Shown here: positions 58,593-64,000 of the stretch, piece by piece
Position numbering within the stretch: the first letter of the stretch is position 1
Layout: every line of letters starts with the position of its first letter
Source: Chaunax sp. Z400
Taxonomy: Eukaryota > Chordata > Actinopteri > Lophiiformes > Chaunacidae
Reading direction: 5' to 3'
NCBI GenBank assembly: GCA_037577475.1
Contig: CM075204.1
Location: 7,006,355 to 7,070,354 of the forward strand
DNA length: 64,000 nucleotides
The notes under the pieces: model-generated
Databases searched by the model: none
The model's input: only the letters and a program-made list of their open reading frames with translations
What the model was told of the DNA's origin: nothing
Program-made: the position numbers and the translations under genes

Positions 58593-60926
58593 ATGTCCTC
58601 GGTGCTGCAGAAGCTGATAAGCCCTCTGGCCAGCACCCCTGCTGAGCCTCCCAGGAATAAGGTGACAGTGGTTGGGGTGGGCCAGGTGGGCATGGCCTGT
58701 GCCATCAGCATCCTGCTGCGGGTAAGACACAACAAAATGTTCAGCAGAGACTTCATTATTTCAAGAAAGTAATAGAAAAAGAGCACATAGAAACATCTGA
58801 TTCATTACCATGTGTCATGTTTAAATTACATATTTCATTTTCTCTCTCTCACCAATGTCCAATATCCAACATTTACATATATGGCCATAACAAAACAATT
58901 ATGCTTTACTTCTGAGTGGAAGAAAAATATCTTGCATTTTAAGATTATTTAATTAAATCTTCACATGACATTCCATAATCCGTGTGGACAACACAGTCGT
59001 AAATCATATTATATATACACACAATGTTAACTTTATTTTTTAATAATGGATGTGGAGAATACTGATGAACATAAAAATGATGAGCATTAAATATCTCATG
59101 TCAGATACATGTATTTCCAAGTGAGATGTTATATTTTCTATATTCTAAGTATATTAGAAATGCATGTATGCAATAAATACTATTCTATATGTACAATACT
59201 ACAGTAATACAGTATATCAGCTGCTTATCAGGACATGTAGTTTTTATATACATGGATAGCAGATACTGAATCAAAATATGTTCATTATTTAAATATACAT
59301 GTATGTTCATATAAAGCAATGAGTGCAAGGGACATGTGTTGGTGAGATAGAAAGAAAAAAAACAAAAAAAACATGATATTTAAAACCTTACGATTCAGAT
59401 TTAAACGTGAAAGCCCTGCACAAAAACAGGGTATGACATTAGCGATACCATCCAAAGCATAACTCTGCCAGATTGAATGTGAAACGGACTCTCCATCTCT
59501 CCTCCACGATCACCTCCCTGCACTCCTTCTCCTCCTGTTGTCTGGGCAGGAGCTAGCTGATGAGCTCGCTCTGGTCGATGTGATGGAGGATCGTCTAAAG
59601 GGGGAGATGATGGACCTGCAGCATGGCAGCCTCTTCCTCAAGACCTCCAAGATACTTGCTGACAAAGGTCAGGAACAGCTGATATTTACACGGCATGAAA
59701 AAGGCGTCCAGAAGTCACTCATCAAGTTAGGGGTGGTGATCTGATGATTTCAGATCAGGACTGATTTTGACTGATACTCCTTACCTCTGTTTCCAATCTT
59801 CACATAGTATCATGGTAAATGGACTGTATAGCGCCTTTCTGACTGTCTGACTGACCACTCTAAGCATTTTACAACACAAGCCAGCATTCACCCATCACAC
59901 AAACATTCATACAGCGGTGACAGAGGCTGCCATGGAAGGCACCACCTGCTCATCAGGAGCTCACACACTAATGGAACAGCCAGAAAAAATTGTGGTTTAG
60001 TTTCTTGCTCATGGACTCTTTGTCAAGTAGACGACCTCTAAACCAATAGAGTGACGTGGTCAACAAGGTGTATCTGCTGACTGGACAAATGGCTTCACGT
60101 GGCTCCTCCTTGGGTAACATGACAAAGGCACCGTGCCAAAAAGAACTACTTTCAATGCAATATTGGGTTAAAAGGATAAATGTTCGTCCCCTGCACCCCT
60201 TCATCAGTCCTTGTTTCACCTTCTCTCTCCCTCCTCCAGACTACGCAGTGACAGCAAACTCCCGTCTGGTCGTGGTGACGGCTGGTGTTCGCCAGCAGGA
60301 GGGAGAGAGCCGTCTGAACCTGGTGCAGAGGAACGTCAACGTCTTCAAGTCCATCATCCCTCAGATCGTGAAGTACAGTCCAAACTGTACTATCATTGTG
60401 GTCTCAAACCCTGGTAAAAACATGAATAAACACTGGATCATCTTTGGCTTTGCTTTCATGTGTGTGTTACATGTCAGTAAACTCTGGTTGCGACACACCC
60501 TCCTCAGTGGACGTGCTGACTTATGTGACCTGGAAACTGAGTGGACTGCCCAAGTACAGAGTCATTGGAAGCGGCACCAACCTGGACTCGGCCCGCTTCC
60601 GCTTCCTGATGGCTGAACGTCTGGGCATCCACGCCAGCTCCTTTAATGGCTGGGTACTGGGAGAGCACGGGGACACCAGTGGTGGGTACACATGTTTATC
60701 ATCAGGGTAGTTTTTCTTTGTCAAGGAATGTGAAGAAAAGTGAAAAGGTGATTTTACTTAAAAAAGATTCATAGTGCAGCATTGACTGTATTTGTTTTTT
60801 TCTTTTAGTGCCAGTGTGGAGCGGTGCCAACGTGGCAGGAGTCAACTTGCAGAAGCTGAATCCTGAGATTGGCACTGATAAAGATAAGGAGCAGTGGAAG
60901 GCCACACACAAGGCGGTCGTGGACAG
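58593..60926 (+). CDS. ldhb: L-lactate dehydrogenase B chain (partial, 5' part)
   Basis: Coding exons: 58593-58721, 59550-59667, 60240-60413, 60508-60681 and 60809-60926. They total 713 nt, about 237 of the usual 334 residues, with the usual vertebrate LDH intron positions. It starts MSSVLQKLISPLASTPAEPP, a teleost B-type start. Visible functional elements: NAD-binding GVGQVGMA; mobile loop VRQQEGESRLNL, with the Gln that selects pyruvate over oxaloacetate; substrate Arg in NLDSARFRFL; catalytic His in GEHGDTS. The reaction is pyruvate + NADH to lactate + NAD+, in the cytosol; B subunits favour lactate oxidation in aerobic tissue. The last exon seen ends AVVDS in phase 2 (AG|). The final two exons (SAYEVIKL onward) are not in the remaining 3 kb, so that intron exceeds 3 kb. 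B versus a teleost-specific B duplicate cannot be settled. Confidence 0.95.
59812..60053 (-). mobile_element. SINE-like repeat, reversed and eroded
   Basis: It shares with 6812-7124 the words GGTAAATGGACTGTATAGCG, CAGCATTCACCCAT and CACCTGCTCATCAGGAGC. The tRNA-like head is decayed. It lies in ldhb intron 3 (between 59668 and 60239). Confidence 0.6.
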
Positions 60927-61319
60927 GTGAGGTTTGTTTGACTGAATGTGAGACAGAAGCATCCAGAGTGCAGGAAGAAAAGCAGATTAAGAGCTTCAGA
61001 AACACTCTCATATCTGACATCTGATTCACTTCCATCGCTTTTACAGATGTCTTTTTTAAGTAACCACTGTCATCAGTACAAAACATCAATATAATATGTA
61101 TAATATAATATCAATATGGACTATCTATGAAGAGCCAGTACAGACATCACTTCCTGTGTAACCTGGTTCTGTCACTCAAGATGATGATGAGCGTTTGAGG
61201 GTTTCTTTCAGTGGTTCAGGTGAAATGTGTTCCGGGGTTTAAATGGCCGATAGTCGGCTTCACCAAACTAGTCCGTTATTATTTTAATAGTGATGATATA
61301 TTATAATATATTATATTTT

Positions 61320-61477
61320 AATATGACAAGATAAATAATAATAACAACAACAACAACAACAACAATAATAATAACAATAAAATAATTAATATAACAATAA
61401 TAATAATAATAATAACAAATAATTAATATAATAATAATTATAATAATAATAACAATTATAAACTATTATAAATAAAC

Positions 61478-61531
<54 letters not shown>

Positions 61532-61535
61532 TAAT
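61320..61535. repeat. (AAT)n / (ATT)n microsatellite
   Basis: AATAAC/AAT repeats switch to an ATT run at about 61485, giving two inverted halves able to fold on each other. It is in the last visible ldhb intron. Confidence 0.92.
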
Positions 61536-61861
61536 ATACTTGCAGGAGCTGATTGTACAGCTAGTGTATGTAAGACACAAATTGGTCCAGTCGATTTCAC
61601 CATTCTGTTACTAGACAGGTGCTGCTGGACAGAGGACTACATGTAGTTTTTTGGGGGGGGTTAATAGTAATGGCTTCTTGCATGGAAGATGTTAAGGGAC
61701 GTTTATGGTGAGCAGTAAGACATCAAAGACATGGAGCTGAAGTTGCACTCTGTTATTTCAGTAGACACAAAGCAGCACTACAGTGAGGGTGTTAATTAAT
61801 AGCCTAATTATTGTCTATGCAGCCCCTCATTGATTTTAGAGTCCAAATTAAATGGATGTGC

Positions 61862-63503
61862 TATATGCTATATGCTATATGTAGTATATGTGTATATGTA
61901 TATGCTATATGTAGTATTTGTGTATATACCATATCTATTATACGTGTATATGTATATGCTATATGTAGTATTTGTGTATATACCATATCTATTATACGTG
62001 TATATGTATATGCCATATGTAGTATACGTGTATATGTATATGCTATATGTAGTATACGTGTATATGTATATGCTATATGTAGTATATGTGTATATGTATA
62101 TGCTATATGTAGTATACGTGTATATGTATATGCTATATGTAGTATACGTGTATATGTATATGCTATATGTAGTATACGTGTATATGTATATGCCATATGT
62201 AGTATACGTGTATATGTATATGCTATATGTAGTATATGTGTATATGTATATGCTATATGTAGTATATGTGTATATGTATATGCTATATGTAGTATATGTG
62301 TATATGTATATGCTATATGTAGTATATGTGTATATGGATATGCCATATGTAGTATATGTGTATATGTATATGCTATATGTAGTATATGTGTATATGTATA
62401 TGCTATATGTAGTATTTGTGTATATGTATATGCTATATGTAGTATATGTGTATATGTATATGCTATATGTAGTATTTGTGTATATACCATATCTATTATA
62501 CGTGTATATGTATATGCCATATGTAGTATATGTGTATATGTATATGCCATATGTAGTATATATGTATATGCCATATGTAGTATACGTGTATATGTATATG
62601 CTATATGTAGTATATGTGTATATGTATATGCCATATGTAGTATGCGTGTATATGTATATGCTATATGTAGTATACGTGTATATGTATATGCTATATGTAG
62701 TATACGTGTATATGTATATGCTATATGTAGTATACGTGTATATGTATATGCCATATGTAGTATACGTGTATATGTATATGCCATATGTAGTATACGTGTA
62801 TATGTATATGCTATATGTAGTATGCGTGTATATGTATATGCTATATGTAGTATACGTGTATATGTATATGCCATATGTAGTATACGTGTATATGTATATG
62901 CCATATGTAGTATACGTGTATATGTATATGCCATATGTAGTATACGTGTATATGTATATGCCATATGTAGTATATGTGTATATGTATATGCTATATGTAG
63001 TATACGTGTATATGTATATGCTATATGTAGTATACGTGTATATGTATATGTTATATGTAGTATATGTGTATATGTATATGCCATATGTAGTATACGTGTA
63101 TATGTATATGCTATATGTAGTATATGTGTATATGCATATGCTATATGTAGTATATGTGTATATGTATATGCCATATGTAGTATATGTGTATATGTATATG
63201 CCATATGTAGTATACGTGTATATGTATATGCTATATGTAGTATACGTGTATATGTATATGCCATATGTAGTATACGTGTATATGTATATGCCATATGTAG
63301 TATACGTGTATATGTATATGCCATATGTAGTATACGTGTATATGTATATGCTATATGTAGTATATGTGTATATGTATATGCCATATGTAGTATATGTGTA
63401 TATGTATATGCCATATGTAGTATACGTGTATATGTATATGCTATATGTAGTATATGTGTATATGTATATGCTATATGTAGTATATGTGTATATGTATATG
63501 CCT
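61862..63503. repeat. 30-bp tandem array, about 54 units, in ldhb intron
   Basis: The unit is TATATGCTATATGTAGTATA followed by CGTGTATATG (30 bp), with two recurrent C/T choices (GCC/GCT ATATG and TACGTG/TATGTG). Three copies of a 42-bp variant contain ATACCATATCTATTATACGT. The unit length is a multiple of 3 and has no stop in several phases, so frames of 500-585 codons run through on both strands. These are not genes. The unit is AT-rich and largely alternating pyrimidine-purine. Confidence 0.98.
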
Positions 63504-64000
63504 ATCACATAATGACATGCTGCCTGTCAGGATCCCTTAACCTGTATCTTCTTTGTCTTCTTAAATAGCTTAAAGTTTATTTGGTTTGGCAGCTTCTAAG
63601 GCAGCTTATTAGAATTAGAAACTGTAATGCCATCGTTGAGAAATAAAGAAACCTGGTCACTCTTTTAACACAGATGTCCAGAGCTGCATAGACAAGGCAA
63701 ACCAACTGAGTAACATAAGTCTCCATTATTATTATGACCCTGCCAAAGGGGGCATAAAGGGTTAACTTTGTGCACAATGAACACAAGTCTCTCAAAAAAG
63801 TGTTGGATAATATTATGTAATAGGAGAGTTTAGCTGCAAGGAGAAAGAATTCAGCTGTTACAAGCTTTTAACACAGTAACAAAACCAACAGTATGAAGTG
63901 TTTGACTTTATAATTTGCTCTAAAGGCTATCTGATAAAACAGTAGGTGTATCACTAGTCTCCCCTAAGACTAAAACAGGAAGTTTAAACTTATAGACGAC
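63504..64000. other. ldhb intron continues, nothing recognised
   Basis: No LDH exon text (SAYEVIKLKGY or later) and no repeat family was seen before the window ends. Confidence 0.5.

Noticed and set aside
61862..63503. Resemblance to a CRISPR array (regular 30-bp spacing)
   Set aside because: There are no unique spacers; adjacent units are the same repeat with point differences, and the genome is vertebrate.
61811..63568. Very long overlapping open frames on both strands (up to 585 codons)
   Set aside because: They are translations of the 30-bp tandem array, whose period is a multiple of 3 and lacks stops in several phases. No start context, domain or composition of a real protein.
60927..64000. 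Search for the last two LDH exons
   Set aside because: No text resembling SAYEVIKLKGYTNWAIG or the carboxyl-terminal exon was found; they must lie beyond the window.

Overview
The window reads as teleost (ray-finned fish) nuclear DNA. Five spliced, vertebrate-type genes with GT/AG exons are spread across it. The space between exons is filled with fish repeats: several Tc1/mariner families, a hAT copy, LINE 3' ends, tRNA-headed SINEs, a Penelope-like fragment, one solo LTR and many mini- and microsatellites. No prokaryotic operon, CRISPR array or genuine tRNA/rRNA gene was seen.

Layout, left to right. (1) 741-959, minus strand: first coding exon of bicd1, a dynein adaptor; the rest of the gene lies left of the window. 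(2) 3866-13139, plus: complete strap in nine coding exons (329 aa, a WD40 protein of the SMN/gemin and TGF-beta pathways). (3) 14481-32232, plus: complete tmpo/LAP2 in six coding exons (376 aa, a LEM-domain inner-nuclear-membrane protein). (4) 35984-45683, plus: complete slc25a3, the mitochondrial phosphate carrier (357 aa per isoform), with a clear pair of mutually exclusive exons 3A/3B. Its fifth coding intron holds a well-formed H/ACA snoRNA, and a later intron holds a half-copy of that snoRNA. (5) 58593-60926, plus: the first five coding exons of a B-type L-lactate dehydrogenase; the last two lie beyond position 64000.

Exon chains were built by hand. Each complete gene sums to a multiple of three (990, 1131 and 1074 nt including stops), and intron phases agree at every join. 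tmpo-slc25a3 adjacency is conserved in vertebrates. strap, bicd1 and ldhb map to the short arm of human chromosome 12 and tmpo/slc25a3 to its long arm, so the window joins two human 12 segments. The five genes are not a pathway: they are housekeeping genes for nuclear envelope, RNP assembly, mitochondrial phosphate import and lactate/pyruvate exchange. tmpo and slc25a3 both carry a perfect palindromic CRE and inverted CCAAT boxes near their starts.

The best candidates for something overlooked are: the slc25a3 intronic H/ACA RNA and its partial paralogue with conserved pocket strands; two hammerhead-ribozyme cores (34078-34117 and, beside a GIY-YIG Penelope-like fragment, 49831-49873); a 30-bp array of about 54 units in an ldhb intron that repeats an ACGTG hypoxia-response core 28 times; a 1.2 kb pure-pyrimidine tract in a tmpo intron; and a nest of transposons inside one strap intron.
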